Assembly (NCBI GenBank): GCA_023657425.1
Contig: JAGTJW010000003.1
Location: 496,001 to 560,000, forward strand
DNA: 64,000 nucleotides
Direction: 5' to 3'
Source of the DNA: Ideonella sp. WA131b
GTDB taxonomy: Bacteria; Pseudomonadota; Gammaproteobacteria; Burkholderiales; Burkholderiaceae_C
Positions 10,031 through 19,274 of this stretch are shown here, in pieces. The notes beneath the pieces were generated by a model. That model ran no database searches. It was not told where the DNA came from and worked only from the letters and a program-made list of their open reading frames with translations. Every line of letters begins with the position of its first letter. The first letter of the stretch is position 1. A program made the position numbers and the translations under genes.

Positions 10031-10845
10031 ACGAGCCGCTCATCAGCGTCGTCATCCCCACTTTCCGAAGCGCGACCTTGCTGCCAGGGGCACTGGACTC
10101 GCTGGCGCGCCAGCTCTGGCGCGGCTTCGAGGTGATCGTCAGCGACGGTGCCTCCGACGACGGCACGCCCGAGCTGGCCCGGGCGTATGCCGGCTCGCTG
10201 CCGGCGCTGCGCGTCGACTCCCGCCCCGACTCCGGCGTGTACGACGCCATCAACCGCGGCGTTGCGCAGGCGCGCGGCGAATGGGTGCTGGTGCTGGGCA
10301 GCGACGACCGCCTGCACGCCAACGACACGCTGGCCCGCGTCGCGCCGCTGCTGCAGTCGACCACCGCCGAGTGGGTGCACGGCGACGTGCGCATGATGGC
10401 CGCCAGCCCCGACGGCGTGGCCGCCGGCGGCCGCTACGCCGGCCCGATGCCGCTGGCGCGGCTGCTGAAGGCCAACATCTGCCAGCAGGCGATCTTCTAC
10501 CGCCGCCGGCTGATCGAAGGACTCGCCGGCTTCGACTCGCGCTACCGCATCTGGGCCGATTGGGCCTTCAACCTTCGAGCGGCCTTCCAGACCCCGCCAG
10601 AGTGGATCGACCTGATCGTGGCCGACTATGCGGCCACCGGCCTGAGCGCACGCCAGGGCGACCCGCTGTTGCAGGCCGAACTGCCGGAACTGATACGCCG
10701 CGAGTTCGCCGCGCGCGCTGGTGATGCCGCGCTGCGCCCCCTCTCGCGCCACCTGTTGCGCCAGGCAGACGCCTTGCGCCGCCGCGGGCGCTGGGGCGAG
10801 GCGCTGCGCCAGATCGGCACCTGGGCCCGGGTGCGGCTGGGCTGA
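10027..10845 (+). CDS. Family 2 glycosyltransferase (WcaA/colanic-acid type)
   Basis: This 272-residue GT-A glycosyltransferase opens with LISVVIPTFRSATLLPGALD, followed by VIVSDGASDDGTPELARAYA and VLVLGSDDRLHANDTL, where SDD is the metal-binding DxD equivalent. FDSRYRIWADWAFNLRAAFQ is the acceptor-side motif common in enzymes that add one sugar to a lipid-linked glycan. The ATG at 10027 overlaps the stop of the FkbM gene and was chosen over an upstream in-frame ATG for that reason. Its stop abuts the stop of convergent rsuA in the palindrome TGATCA at 10843-10848. Confidence 0.9.
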   Translation: MNEPLISVVIPTFRSATLLPGALDSLARQLWRGFEVIVSDGASDDGTPELARAYAGSLPALRVDSRPDSGVYDAINRGVAQARGEWVLVLGSDDRLHANDTLARVAPLLQSTTAEWVHGDVRMMAASPDGVAAGGRYAGPMPLARLLKANICQQAIFYRRRLIEGLAGFDSRYRIWADWAFNLRAAFQTPPEWIDLIVADYAATGLSARQGDPLLQAELPELIRREFAARAGDAALRPLSRHLLRQADALRRRGRWGEALRQIGTWARVRLG

Positions 10846-11562
10846 TCAAGCCGGCGCTGACGGCGACGCAGGCCGGTCGGCCCATCGCCATTGCCCTGGT
10901 GCCAGATCGGCCGGCAGCACCCAGGGGCCGAACGACACCCGGTGCAGCGCCTCGCAACGGTTGGCCACCGCCGCCACCATGCGCTTGACCTGGTGATACC
11001 GGCCGTCGGTCAGCGTCAGGCGCAGCGTGTGTGCATCCAGCACCTCGCAGGCGGCCGCGCGCACCGGCGCCGGATCGTCGTGCAGCACGACCCCCGCGCA
11101 AAGGGCCGCAGCCGTTGCGGCGTCCACCGGATGGCGCGTGGTGGCGAGGTAGACCTTGGCGACGTGCCGCTTCGGATGGGTGTAGCGGTGGATCAGGCCG
11201 CCGTCGTCGGTGAGCAGCAGCAGCCCCGTGGTGTCGACATCGAGCCGACCCACCGGCTGCACGCCGCGGCGGCGCAGCGGCGCCGGCAGCAGCGAGAGCA
11301 CACCGGGATGGTCGCGCGGGGTCCGCGAGCACTCCACGCCGGCCGGCTTGTGCAGGAGCACCAGGGCGGGCTCGCACCACGGCCAGTGCACGCCGCCGAC
11401 CTCGAACTGCAGGCCGGCCGTCTCGACCATGGCCTGTGGGTCGGTCACGGGTGTGCCGCCGTGGCGCACCTGGCCGGCGGCCAGCAGCCCCAGGCACTCG
11501 TGGCGCGTGCCGAAGCCCTGGCGGAACAGGATGTCGGCCCAGTGCTGGCGCGGCGCGCTCAC
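10846..11562 (-). CDS. rsuA: 16S rRNA pseudouridine(516) synthase
   Basis: RsuA converts U516 of 16S rRNA to pseudouridine. The 238-residue protein starts at a GTG (11562-11560) that overlaps the TGA of the upstream peptidase gene as GTGA; the frame is open further upstream, but only as antisense-like sequence. An S4 RNA-binding domain (ADILFRQGFGTRHECLGLLA) is followed by the RsuA-family start LLHKPAGVECSRTP. Then comes VGRLDVDTTGLLLLTDDG, which holds the catalytic aspartate, and GRYHQVKRMVAAVANRCEAL. The family is certain. RsuA, rather than RluE or RluF, rests on the size and the HPGVLSLLP spacing. Confidence 0.9.
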   Translation of the reverse strand: MSAPRQHWADILFRQGFGTRHECLGLLAAGQVRHGGTPVTDPQAMVETAGLQFEVGGVHWPWCEPALVLLHKPAGVECSRTPRDHPGVLSLLPAPLRRRGVQPVGRLDVDTTGLLLLTDDGGLIHRYTHPKRHVAKVYLATTRHPVDAATAAALCAGVVLHDDPAPVRAAACEVLDAHTLRLTLTDGRYHQVKRMVAAVANRCEALHRVSFGPWVLPADLAPGQWRWADRPASPSAPA

Positions 11563-12566
11563 GCGGCTTGGCTGCGCATCGATGGCAGGCCGTGCGCCAC
11601 CAGCGGCTCGGCGTGCCACACGGCGTTGCGGATCGCGCGGGCCACGACCTCTGCCCCGAGCGCGCCCAGGGTTGAGAGGTCGGGCAGCTCCACGGCGGCG
11701 GCGCGCCCGGTGGCCAGTGCGAACAACGTGTCGCCGTCGTGCAGTGTCAGCGGGTCGATGGCGCGCGCCAGGCCGTGGCTGGCCAGCCCGGCGAGCTGGT
11801 GGGCTTGCAGCTTGCTCAGCGGCGCGTCGGTGGCCACCAGGCCGATGGTGGTGGCTGCGCCGGCCGGCGGCAGCACGGGCGTGTGGCCCCGCTCGCCGGC
11901 CCGCAAGGCCTGCGCCGTGCCGTACAGGGCCGTGCCATCGGGGCTGCGGGCGCCGGCGAGCGCTTGCCCGTCGGCCGAGATCACGTCGCCGATGGCATTG
12001 ACCACCATCAGCGCCGCCACCGTGACGCCACCCACCCGCAGCGACGCACAGCCGACGCCGCCCTTCATCGCCCGTGCGATGCCGAACAGCTTGCCGACGC
12101 TGGCGCCCAGCCCGGCGCCGTGGTTGCCCTGCGCGGGCGCGGCCGTCGACGCCAGCGCGCAGGCGGCCTCGCCGCAGTCCGCATCGGGGTGGATGGCGGC
12201 GTCGCCCAGCCAGAGGTCGAAGAGCACGGCCGCCGGCACGATGGGCACCCGCGCCGGCCCGACGGCGAGGCCGTGGCCGTGGCGCGCCAGCCAGCGAAGC
12301 ACGCCGCCGGCGGCATCGAGGCCGAACGCGCTGCCGCCGGTCAAAAGCAGGCCGTGCACCACGGGCACGGCGTTCTCGGGCCTCAACAAGTCGGTCTCGC
12401 GCGTGCCGGGCGCGCCGCCCCTCTGTGCCACGCCAGCGCTGGCGCCGTCCGGGCACAGCACCACGGTGCAGCCGGTGGGCCGGCCGGCCATCGCCGCGTG
12501 ACCCACCGCCAGGCCCGCGACGTCGGTGAGGGTTCCCGGATAGGGCAGGGGCTGCGCGAGGTTCAT
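11559..12566 (-). CDS. P1-family (DmpA-like) self-processing aminopeptidase
   Basis: The 335-residue protein belongs to the DmpA/BapA/NylC group of N-terminal-nucleophile hydrolases, which self-cleave into two chains. The alpha part shows LTDVAGLAVGHAAMAGRPTG, GLLLTGGSAFGLDAAGGV and GASVGKLFGIARAMKGG. The processing region reads AATTIGLVATDAPL. The residue that becomes the new N-terminus is Thr239 or Thr240, where DmpA has Ser, which makes this resemble nylon-oligomer hydrolase NylC. Family members release N-terminal residues, beta-amino acids or amide oligomers; the substrate here cannot be read from sequence. There is no signal peptide. The stop overlaps the rsuA start. Confidence 0.88.
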   Translation of the reverse strand: MNLAQPLPYPGTLTDVAGLAVGHAAMAGRPTGCTVVLCPDGASAGVAQRGGAPGTRETDLLRPENAVPVVHGLLLTGGSAFGLDAAGGVLRWLARHGHGLAVGPARVPIVPAAVLFDLWLGDAAIHPDADCGEAACALASTAAPAQGNHGAGLGASVGKLFGIARAMKGGVGCASLRVGGVTVAALMVVNAIGDVISADGQALAGARSPDGTALYGTAQALRAGERGHTPVLPPAGAATTIGLVATDAPLSKLQAHQLAGLASHGLARAIDPLTLHDGDTLFALATGRAAAVELPDLSTLGALGAEVVARAIRNAVWHAEPLVAHGLPSMRSQAA

Positions 12567-12629
12567 GGCTCGATGGTCCGCCCGCTCAGAGGCCGCCCTT
12601 GGCGGCCGGTGTCGCTGACGCGCTGGGGT

Positions 12630-13757
12630 TCAGGCGAACACGCCGGCCGTGTCCTGCATGCGCGCCGACACCTCGCCCAGATGGTGCAGGGTGTCGCCCA
12701 GCGTCAGCTCCAGCATCGTCAGGCGTTTGAAGCAATGGCTGGCGACGTACTCGTCGGTGCAGCCGATGCCGCCGTGCAGCTGGATGCACTGCTGCCCAAC
12801 GAAGCGCATGCTCTGGCCCAGCTGCACGCGCGCCTGGGCAAGGGCGCGCTGGCGCGCGGCCGGCGCGTCGCCGAGCTTGAGCGTGGCGTAGTAGCTCATC
12901 GAGCGGCCGAGTTCCAGCTGCATCTTCACGTCGGCGATGCGGTGGCGCAAAGCCTGGAAGGTGGCCAGCGTGGTGCCGAACTGCTTGCGCGTGTTCATGT
13001 ACTCCACCGTGATGGCCACCAGGCGGTCCATCAGGCCCACGGCCTCGGCGCAGACGGCGGCGCTGCCCACGTCGACGGCGAGCGCCAGCGTCCCGGCGGC
13101 CTCGGCCTGCAGCAGCACGGCCGGCGTGGCCGCCAGGTGCAGGTCGGCGGCGCGGGCGCCATCCTGGGTGGCGTAGCCGAGCACCCGCGCATCGGCGCGC
13201 TTCACCAGGAAGAGGCCGAGGCCGGCCTCGGCGTCGTCGGCGCCGGCATGGCGCGCCGAGACGATGAAGGCGTCGGCCTCGTCGCCGGCCGGCACGACGC
13301 ACTTGGTGCCGTCGAGCAGCCAGCCGTCGCCGGCTGGGCGGGCACGCACGGCGACGCGTTGCCAGCGGTGGCGGCTGGCGCGCTCGTGCAGCGCCGGCAC
13401 CACCAAGGTGTCGCCGCTGGCGATGCCCGGCAGCCATGAGGCCTGCACCGCGGCTGGGGCCTGGGTCAGCAGCGCCGGCGCCATCAGCGCCGCGGCGGCG
13501 TAGGGGGCGTTGACGAGACCGCGGCCGAGTTCCTCGGCCACCACCATCGCCTCCACGGCACCGAAGCCCATGCCGCCGTGTGCCTCGGGCACCACCAGGC
13601 CCGCCAGGCCCAGATCGGCCAGTTCGCCCCACACGGCGCGCGTGGCGCCGCCGGCCTTGGCCAGCGTGTGGCGGCGCTCGAAGCCGAAGCCCTTGTCGAC
13701 CCAGCGGCGCACGGCGTCGCGCAGGGAGTCCTGGTCGTCAGAGAAATCGAAGTCCAT
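12630..13757 (-). CDS. Acyl-CoA dehydrogenase, second (PimD/small-subunit-like) partner
   Basis: The 375-residue protein has the acyl-CoA dehydrogenase fold: a helical N-domain (MDFDFSDDQDSLRDAVRRWV), the ...LGLAGLVVPEAHGGMGFGAV motif and a C-terminal FAD-contacting helix with RKQFGTTLATFQALRHRIAD and QCIQLHGGIGCTDEYVASHC. It sits 14 bases downstream of a second acyl-CoA dehydrogenase. Such tandem pairs (PimC/PimD, FadE28/29 type) form heteromeric enzymes acting on dicarboxyl-, branched- or steroid-CoA substrates. That partnership is inferred from adjacency and family resemblance. The central SAM-like FAD loop is less conserved than in the partner gene, as is usual for the smaller subunit. 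Confidence 0.88.
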   Translation of the reverse strand: MDFDFSDDQDSLRDAVRRWVDKGFGFERRHTLAKAGGATRAVWGELADLGLAGLVVPEAHGGMGFGAVEAMVVAEELGRGLVNAPYAAAALMAPALLTQAPAAVQASWLPGIASGDTLVVPALHERASRHRWQRVAVRARPAGDGWLLDGTKCVVPAGDEADAFIVSARHAGADDAEAGLGLFLVKRADARVLGYATQDGARAADLHLAATPAVLLQAEAAGTLALAVDVGSAAVCAEAVGLMDRLVAITVEYMNTRKQFGTTLATFQALRHRIADVKMQLELGRSMSYYATLKLGDAPAARQRALAQARVQLGQSMRFVGQQCIQLHGGIGCTDEYVASHCFKRLTMLELTLGDTLHHLGEVSARMQDTAGVFA

Positions 13758-13771
13758 GGCCGGTGTCCCCC

Positions 13772-14953
13772 TCAGCTGCCGAGCACGGTCTGCGCGACGA
13801 TGTTGCGCTGCACCTCGTTGCTGCCGCCGTAGATGGTGGTTTTGCGCAGGTTGAAGTAGGTGCCGGCCAGCGGCACGATCGAGCCCGGGAAGGCGAGGTC
13901 GCCCTGCCAGCCCGCCTCCATGGCCTCGTGCACGTAGGCGCGGCTCAAGGGACCGGCGGCCTGCATCATCAGCTCGCTGTAGCGCTGCTGGATCTCGCTG
14001 CCGCGGATCTTGAGCAGGCCCGCGATGTCCAGGCTCTGCTTGCCCGCCTTCTCGGCGCTCAGCACACGCAGCACCAGCATCTCCAGCGCCACGATGTCCA
14101 CCTCGAGCAGCGCGATCTGGTCGCGGAAGCGGACGTCGTCGTACACCCCTTCTGCCCGGGCGATGCGCTTCAGGCGTTCGAGCTCGCGCTTGGCGCGGTT
14201 GACGTCGGCGATGTTGGTGCGCTCGTGCGCCAGCAGGTGCTTGGCGTAGGTCCAGCCCTTGTTCTCTTCGCCGATGAGGTTGTCGGCCGGCACGACGACG
14301 TTGTCGAACCAGACTTCGTTGACCTCGTGTTCGCCGTCCATCAGGATGATCGGGCGCACGGTGATGCCGGGCGACTTCATGTCGATCAGCAGGAAGCTGA
14401 TGCCGGTCTGCGGCTTGCCTTCGCTGCTGGTGCGCACGAGGCAGAAGATCCAGTCGCCGTACTGGCCGAGCGTGGTCCAGGTCTTCTGGCCGTTGACGAC
14501 GTAGGTGTCGCCTCGGCGTTCGGCCCGGCACTTCAGGCTGGCCAGGTCGGAGCCCGAGCCGGGCTCGCTGTAGCCCTGGCTCCACCAGACCTCGCCGCTG
14601 GCGATGCCGGGCAGGAAACGCCGCTGCTGCTCGGGCGTGCCGAAGGTCATGATCACCGGCGCCACCATCACCGGGCCGAAGGGGATGACACGCGGCGCGC
14701 AGGCCAGCGCCAGCTCTTCCTCGAAGAGGTGTTTCTGCACGCCGTTCCAGCCCGGGCCGCCAAACGCCTGGGGCCACCCCCAGCCCAGCCAACCCTTGGC
14801 GCCGAGGATGCGCGCCCAGCGCTGGTGATCCTCTTTCGAAAGCCGCAAGGCCTGGCGCACCTTGTGGGCGATGTCGGTGGGCAGGTGCTGGTGCACCCAC
14901 TCGCGCACCTCCTGGCGGAAGGCCAGTTCCTCGGGCGTGAAATTCAGGTCCAT
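13772..14953 (-). CDS. Acyl-CoA dehydrogenase, first (PimC/large-subunit-like) partner
   Basis: The 393-residue flavoenzyme begins MDLNFTPEELAFRQEVREWV. It has the FAD and substrate loop GYSEPGSGSDLASLKCRAER, then VVNGQKTWTTLGQYGDWIFC, and ends with TTIYGGSNEVQRNIVAQTVL, which closes the FAD site in this family. An ACAD of this type removes two hydrogens alpha,beta to the CoA thioester and passes electrons to ETF. No thiolase, hydratase or CoA ligase lies beside the pair, so the pathway cannot be fixed. Start ATG at 14953; the next gene on this strand, yajQ, is about 95 bases upstream. Confidence 0.92.
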   Translation of the reverse strand: MDLNFTPEELAFRQEVREWVHQHLPTDIAHKVRQALRLSKEDHQRWARILGAKGWLGWGWPQAFGGPGWNGVQKHLFEEELALACAPRVIPFGPVMVAPVIMTFGTPEQQRRFLPGIASGEVWWSQGYSEPGSGSDLASLKCRAERRGDTYVVNGQKTWTTLGQYGDWIFCLVRTSSEGKPQTGISFLLIDMKSPGITVRPIILMDGEHEVNEVWFDNVVVPADNLIGEENKGWTYAKHLLAHERTNIADVNRAKRELERLKRIARAEGVYDDVRFRDQIALLEVDIVALEMLVLRVLSAEKAGKQSLDIAGLLKIRGSEIQQRYSELMMQAAGPLSRAYVHEAMEAGWQGDLAFPGSIVPLAGTYFNLRKTTIYGGSNEVQRNIVAQTVLGS

Positions 14954-15048
14954 GGGGTCTCCGTGAGCGCGGCGCGTTTTAGCACGCCCGTTCGATGCGC
15001 GGCTGTTCCTTTGGCGACAAGGGCGGCGCCGCGCGCACGGCGCGCGGC

Positions 15049-15552
15049 TCAGCTCCTGAAGTTGTTGAAAGACAGCGGCAGGTCTGCAAGCGCCTGGCGC
15101 AGCAGCGCGATGGCGGCCTGCAGGTCGTCTTTCTTGGTGCCGCTCACGCGCACCGTGTCACCCTGGATGGCGCCTTGCACCTTGAGCTTGCTGGCCTTCA
15201 GCGCCTGCTGCACCTGCTTGGCCGCTTCTGCGTCGATGCCGCTCTTGACGCGCACCGGCTGCTTGAGCTTGTCACCGCCAAGCTTGACGGGCTTGGCCGA
15301 CAGATCAAGAAAACGGATGTCCACGCCCCGCTTGGCCAGGCGGGCCAGCAGCACGTCGCGCACCTGCTCCAGCTGGAAGTCGCTGTCGCCGTAGAGCGTG
15401 ATCTCGCGGTCCTTGGCGCTCTTGTCGGCGAACTCGACCTTGGCGCTGGAGCCCTTGAAGTCGAAGCGGGTGCCGATTTCCTTGTTCGCCTGGTCGACGG
15501 CGTTCTTCAGCTCGACCAGATCGGGCTCGATGACGGTGTCGAAACTGGGCAT
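15049..15552 (-). CDS. yajQ: YajQ family nucleotide-binding protein
   Basis: The 167-residue protein begins [20 protein letters not shown], followed by [20 protein letters not shown] and later [20 protein letters not shown]. These are hallmark stretches of the YajQ/DUF520 family. YajQ proteins are small, soluble, two-lobed ferredoxin-like proteins. Some bind cyclic di-GMP and affect transcription factors, while others have been reported to bind nucleic acid or nucleotides. Length is normal. It is divergent from murB with 44 bases between the starts, so promoters overlap. Downstream lies the acyl-CoA dehydrogenase pair. Confidence 0.95.
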   Translation of the reverse strand: MPSFDTVIEPDLVELKNAVDQANKEIGTRFDFKGSSAKVEFADKSAKDREITLYGDSDFQLEQVRDVLLARLAKRGVDIRFLDLSAKPVKLGGDKLKQPVRVKSGIDAEAAKQVQQALKASKLKVQGAIQGDTVRVSGTKKDDLQAAIALLRQALADLPLSFNNFRS

Positions 15553-15596
15553 GTCGGGGCGGCGGGACGGGAGGCGGGATGCGCCAAAATTCTCGC

Positions 15597-16646
15597 ATGA
15601 CCGACCCCTCCGGCACCTTGCACGTGCAGCACCGCGCCAGCCTGCGCGACCACAACAGCTTCGGTCTGCCCGCCCTGGCCCACACGCTGGTGCGCATCAC
15701 CTCGGACGCCGACGTGCGCCGCGTCGTCGACCATCCCGAGTGGGGCCGGGCGCCGAAGTTCGTGCTCGGCGGCGGCAGCAACCTGGTGCTGACGAAGGAC
15801 CTCGACGCCGTGGTGCTGAAGGTCGAGGTTCGGGGCCTGCGCCTGGTGGCCCAGCAGCCCGACGCCTGGATCGTGGAGGCCGGTGCCGGCGAGGGCTGGC
15901 ACGACACCGTGGCCTGGACCCTGGCCCAGGGTTGGCCGGGCCTGGAGAACCTGGCGCTGATCCCCGGCAGCGTGGGCGCCGCGCCGGTGCAAAACATCGG
16001 CGCCTACGGCGTGGAGCTGAAGGACCGCTTCCACTCGCTCGACGCGGTCGACCTGGTGACGGGCCGCAGCGTCTCGCTCGACGCCGCCGCCTGCCGCTTC
16101 GGCTACCGCGACAGCGTGTTCAAGCACGAGGGTTTCGGCGGCCTGGCCGGCAAGTCGGTGATCACGCGCGTGCGCTTCCGCCTGCCGCGCCCCTGGCGGC
16201 CCGTGCTGGGCTACCTGGACCTCGAGCGCAAGCGCGCCGAGACCGGCATCGCCGATCCCGACGCGCAGACCCTCTTCGACTGGGTCTGTGCCATCCGCCG
16301 CGCCAAGCTGCCCGACCCGGCTGTCATCGGCAACGCCGGCAGTTTCTTCAAGAATCCGGTGGTGAGCGCCGAGCAGTGCCGCGACATCATCGGCCGCGAC
16401 CCCGAGGTCGTGCACTACCCTTTGCCCGACGGCCGCTGCAAGCTGGCTGCCGGCTGGCTGATCGACGCCTGCGGCTGGAAGGGCAAGACCGTGGGCCGTG
16501 CCGGCGTCTATGAAAAGCAGGCGCTGGTGCTCGTCAACCGCGGGGGCGCCAGCGGCGCCGAGGTGCTGACGCTGGCGAGGGCCATCCAGGAAAGCGTCTA
16601 CGGCCGCTTCGGCATCCGCCTCGAACCCGAGCCCGTGGTCGTGTAG
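15597..16646 (+). CDS. murB: UDP-N-acetylenolpyruvoylglucosamine reductase
   Basis: MurB reduces enolpyruvyl-UDP-GlcNAc to UDP-MurNAc with NADPH and FAD, an essential cytoplasmic step of peptidoglycan synthesis. The 349-residue protein shows the FAD-binding [15 protein letters not shown], the [20 protein letters not shown] loop and [12 protein letters not shown] with the proton-donor serine. RLEPEPVVV at the C-terminus holds the late glutamate. The form is type I. I prefer the ATG at 15597, six codons inside the longest frame, because it aligns with family starts; the further ATG at 15579 overlaps the yajQ promoter region. Confidence 0.96.
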   Translation: MTDPSGTLHVQHRASLRDHNSFGLPALAHTLVRITSDADVRRVVDHPEWGRAPKFVLGGGSNLVLTKDLDAVVLKVEVRGLRLVAQQPDAWIVEAGAGEGWHDTVAWTLAQGWPGLENLALIPGSVGAAPVQNIGAYGVELKDRFHSLDAVDLVTGRSVSLDAAACRFGYRDSVFKHEGFGGLAGKSVITRVRFRLPRPWRPVLGYLDLERKRAETGIADPDAQTLFDWVCAIRRAKLPDPAVIGNAGSFFKNPVVSAEQCRDIIGRDPEVVHYPLPDGRCKLAAGWLIDACGWKGKTVGRAGVYEKQALVLVNRGGASGAEVLTLARAIQESVYGRFGIRLEPEPVVV

Positions 16647-16692
16647 CCGCATCGGGCGGCCGGGTTCGCCAGCCGGCGGGCGCCACCCGCTC

Positions 16693-17388
16693 TCAAGCCT
16701 GGTGCAGCATGTCGCCCATACCCAACCCGGTCAGCGCCTTGGCCTGGCGCGCCAGCCACCACAGCAGGGCCATCATCATCAGCATCGACGGCATGGCGAT
16801 GACGGGGTAGCTCAGCAAGGTGAGCCGCCCGAGCTCCTGATTGAAGGCCTCGGTGCCGGCCGGGCTGGTGACGACCCGGCGCGCCAGCAGGTAGTTGGCC
16901 ACAGCCGAGAAGAAGAAGGTGCCCGCCAGCATCACCGTGCCCTGGCGCAGGCAGGTCGAGAAGGCGCGCTCGTTGCCACGCTCGCGCAGCGCGGCCATCA
17001 CGCGTTCGATGTTGAACAGCGACGCGTTGAACACCAGCAGGTGGATGAGCGGCCGGTGTGCCCACACCGAGCCCAGGATCACGAGGCCGATCAGCCCCGG
17101 CACCGCGGCCTCCTTGACGGCCAGCCAGCCGGCGTCGAGCTTGAGCAGGCCGATGCCGCCCGTGAGCAGCGTGCTGACCACGCCCAGCACGGCCAGCCCA
17201 TTGAGCTTGCGCCGCTTGACGGCGTCCCGCAGCCCCCAGGCGAGCGGGAACGACAGCGCCAGCAGCAGTGCCCCCAGCGGGCCGAGCCGTTCGGCGGTGC
17301 TCAGCTGCATCAGGATCACGGCCGGCAGCAGGACGGTGATGCCGATCTCGAGCAGCGGATTGGGTTTGGCGGCGGGGGCAGGGGTCAC
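16693..17388 (-). CDS. Multi-pass membrane protein, VC0807-like
   Basis: The 231-residue protein has about six hydrophobic helices, starting with GITVLLPAVILMQLSTAERL, and charged loops such as RDAVKRRKLN and ALRERGNERAF. It resembles the VC0807 family of uncharacterised inner-membrane proteins, distantly like intracellular septation protein A. The assignment rests on overall pattern, since no catalytic motif is visible. It is convergent with murB and divergent from the dioxygenase gene. No function is proposed. Confidence 0.65.
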   Translation of the reverse strand: MTPAPAAKPNPLLEIGITVLLPAVILMQLSTAERLGPLGALLLALSFPLAWGLRDAVKRRKLNGLAVLGVVSTLLTGGIGLLKLDAGWLAVKEAAVPGLIGLVILGSVWAHRPLIHLLVFNASLFNIERVMAALRERGNERAFSTCLRQGTVMLAGTFFFSAVANYLLARRVVTSPAGTEAFNQELGRLTLLSYPVIAMPSMLMMMALLWWLARQAKALTGLGMGDMLHQA

Positions 17389-17532
17389 GGGCGATCGCTA
17401 GAGCGGGCAAGGGGTGCGGATTGTGGCGCGCGGGCGCAGTGCATCGGGGTTCGTGACCGCCCGCAGCCGATTTCCGCGGGGGCGGGAAGCCTCCCGCAGA
17501 ATGCCGGCTTGTCCGCCCACCTCTCCTGCGCC

Positions 17533-18285
17533 ATGAACCCGCCCCCGCCCTTGACCGCCTTGCCCGACCTGGACGCCCAGCTCGCCACCGCCGGCTGGGC
17601 CGTGCTCGACCGCGCCTCCCTGCAGCGGCTGGCCGGGCTCGACGACGCGGCGCTGGCGCGCTGGCGGCCGGCCTGGGACGACCTGCCACCCGACCGCTAC
17701 CTGCGCGACGGCGGCCGCTACAGGCGTCGGCGCCATGGCTGCCTGGTGGTTGACGGCGCCCAGGTGCGGGCCGTGCCTCACCGGCCGCACTGGCAGCCGT
17801 TGGACTACAACGCGCTGCACGGCGGCATCGAACGCCACTTCGAGCCGCTGCCGGCCGCCTGGGCCTCTGATGCCGACTGGCAGCGCCTCTTGTGCGGGTT
17901 GGGCGGCGTGGCCAGTGCGCTGCGCGGCGCGCAGCCCTGGCATGTGGAGGCGCACCCGTTCCGCATCGATGCCGACGAGGGCATCGGCCGCCCCACGCCC
18001 GAGGGCGCGCACCGTGACGGCGTGGATCTCGTTGCCGTGGTCCTGGTGGCGCGCACCAACGTGCGGGGCGGCGAGACGCGCGTGTTCGACGCGCGCGGCC
18101 CGCAGGGCGTGCGCTTCCAGCTGGCCGAGCCCTGGAGCGTGCTGCTGCTCGACGACGAGCGCGTGATCCACGAGTCGACGCCGATCCAGCCCGCGCAGAC
18201 CGGCGTGCCCAGCCACCGCGACACCCTGGTGCTGACCTTCCGCCGCGGTGGCTTCCAGGGCCCCGACACCGCGCCCGCCCCATGA
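17533..18285 (+). CDS. 2-oxoglutarate/Fe(II)-dependent dioxygenase
   Basis: The 250-residue protein carries the iron triad of the amino-acid-hydroxylating 2OG-Fe dioxygenase family: H160 and D162 in EGAHRDGVDL and a distal H213 in ERVIHESTPI. An arginine in SHRDTLVLTFRRGG should bind 2-oxoglutarate. Known relatives, such as bacterial L-isoleucine 4-hydroxylase, hydroxylate free aliphatic amino acids. Its TGA overlaps the ATG of a PLP-dependent threonine/serine dehydratase (ATGA). This suggests that the pair acts on related amino acids, which is inference. I chose the ATG at 17533; a much longer open frame upstream is antisense to the membrane protein gene. Confidence 0.82.
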   Translation: MNPPPPLTALPDLDAQLATAGWAVLDRASLQRLAGLDDAALARWRPAWDDLPPDRYLRDGGRYRRRRHGCLVVDGAQVRAVPHRPHWQPLDYNALHGGIERHFEPLPAAWASDADWQRLLCGLGGVASALRGAQPWHVEAHPFRIDADEGIGRPTPEGAHRDGVDLVAVVLVARTNVRGGETRVFDARGPQGVRFQLAEPWSVLLLDDERVIHESTPIQPAQTGVPSHRDTLVLTFRRGGFQGPDTAPAP

Positions 18286-19274
18286 CCGAGCTCGCCATCA
18301 ACGCCGCCGACGTCGAGGCCGCCGCGCGCCGCCTTGCAGGCCACGCCATCCGCACGCCCGTGCTCACCAGCCGCACGGCCGACGAGCACACCGGGGCGCA
18401 GCTGTTCTTCAAGTGCGAGAACTTCCAGCGCATGGGCGCGTTCAAGTTCCGCGGTGCCTACAACGCGCTGGCGCAGTTCACGCCCGAGCAGCGCCGCCGC
18501 GGCGTCATTGCGTTCTCGTCGGGCAACCATGCGCAGGCCATCGCACTGTCGGCGCGGATGCTGGGCATGCCCTCGGTCATCGTGATGCCGCAGGACTCAC
18601 CCGCGGCCAAGCTGGCGGCCACGCGCGGCTACCAGCTGGGCCAGCGCGACAGCGAGGTGGTGCTCTACGACCGCTACACCGAGGACCGCGAGGCGATAGG
18701 CCGCCGCCTGGCCGCTGAACGCGGCATGACGCTGATTCCCCCTTACGACCACCCTCACGTGATGGCCGGGCAGGGCACCGCGGCGCTGGAGCTGCTGCAG
18801 GAGACCGGCCCGCTGGACCTGCTGCTGGTGTGCGTGGGCGGCGGCGGGCTGATCTCGGGCTGCGCCGTGGCGGCGCAAGCGCTGTGCCCGGGCATCGGGG
18901 TGATCGGTGTCGAGCCCGAGGCCGGCAACGACACGCAGCAGAGCCTGGCCGAGGGCCGCATCGTGCACATCGACACGCCCAAGACCATTGCCGACGGCGC
19001 GCAGACGCAGCACAGCGGCACGCTCACCTTTCCCGTCATCCAGCGCCTGGTGCAGGGCATCGTCACCGTCAGCGACGAGCAACTGGTGCGCACGATGCGC
19101 TTCTTTGCCGAGCGCATGAAGATGGTGGTGGAGCCCACCGGCTGCCTCGCCGCCGCGGCGCTGCTGGAGGGCGTCGTGGCGGCGCGCGGCCGGCGCGTGG
19201 GCGTGATCGTCAGCGGCGGCAACGTGGACCTGGCGCGCTACGCCGGCTTCCTGGGCGGCCCGGCGTCGCCCTGA
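18282..19274 (+). CDS. PLP-dependent threonine/serine dehydratase (or serine racemase)
   Basis: The 330-residue fold-type II PLP enzyme has the cofactor lysine K55 in GAFKFRGA, the SSGNHAQ substrate loop at 79-85 and the phosphate-cradling VGGGGLISG. A late VSGGNVDLARYAG closes the active site. The length fits single-domain catabolic threonine dehydratase or serine racemase, because the ACT regulatory domain of biosynthetic IlvA is missing. The choice between deaminating threonine or serine and racemising serine cannot be made from sequence. It is translationally coupled to the upstream dioxygenase. Confidence 0.9.
   Translation: MTELAINAADVEAAARRLAGHAIRTPVLTSRTADEHTGAQLFFKCENFQRMGAFKFRGAYNALAQFTPEQRRRGVIAFSSGNHAQAIALSARMLGMPSVIVMPQDSPAAKLAATRGYQLGQRDSEVVLYDRYTEDREAIGRRLAAERGMTLIPPYDHPHVMAGQGTAALELLQETGPLDLLLVCVGGGGLISGCAVAAQALCPGIGVIGVEPEAGNDTQQSLAEGRIVHIDTPKTIADGAQTQHSGTLTFPVIQRLVQGIVTVSDEQLVRTMRFFAERMKMVVEPTGCLAAAALLEGVVAARGRRVGVIVSGGNVDLARYAGFLGGPASP

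Noticed and set aside
10843..10848. TGATCA between two convergent stops as a regulatory site
   Set aside because: The palindrome results simply from two abutting TGA codons on opposite strands.
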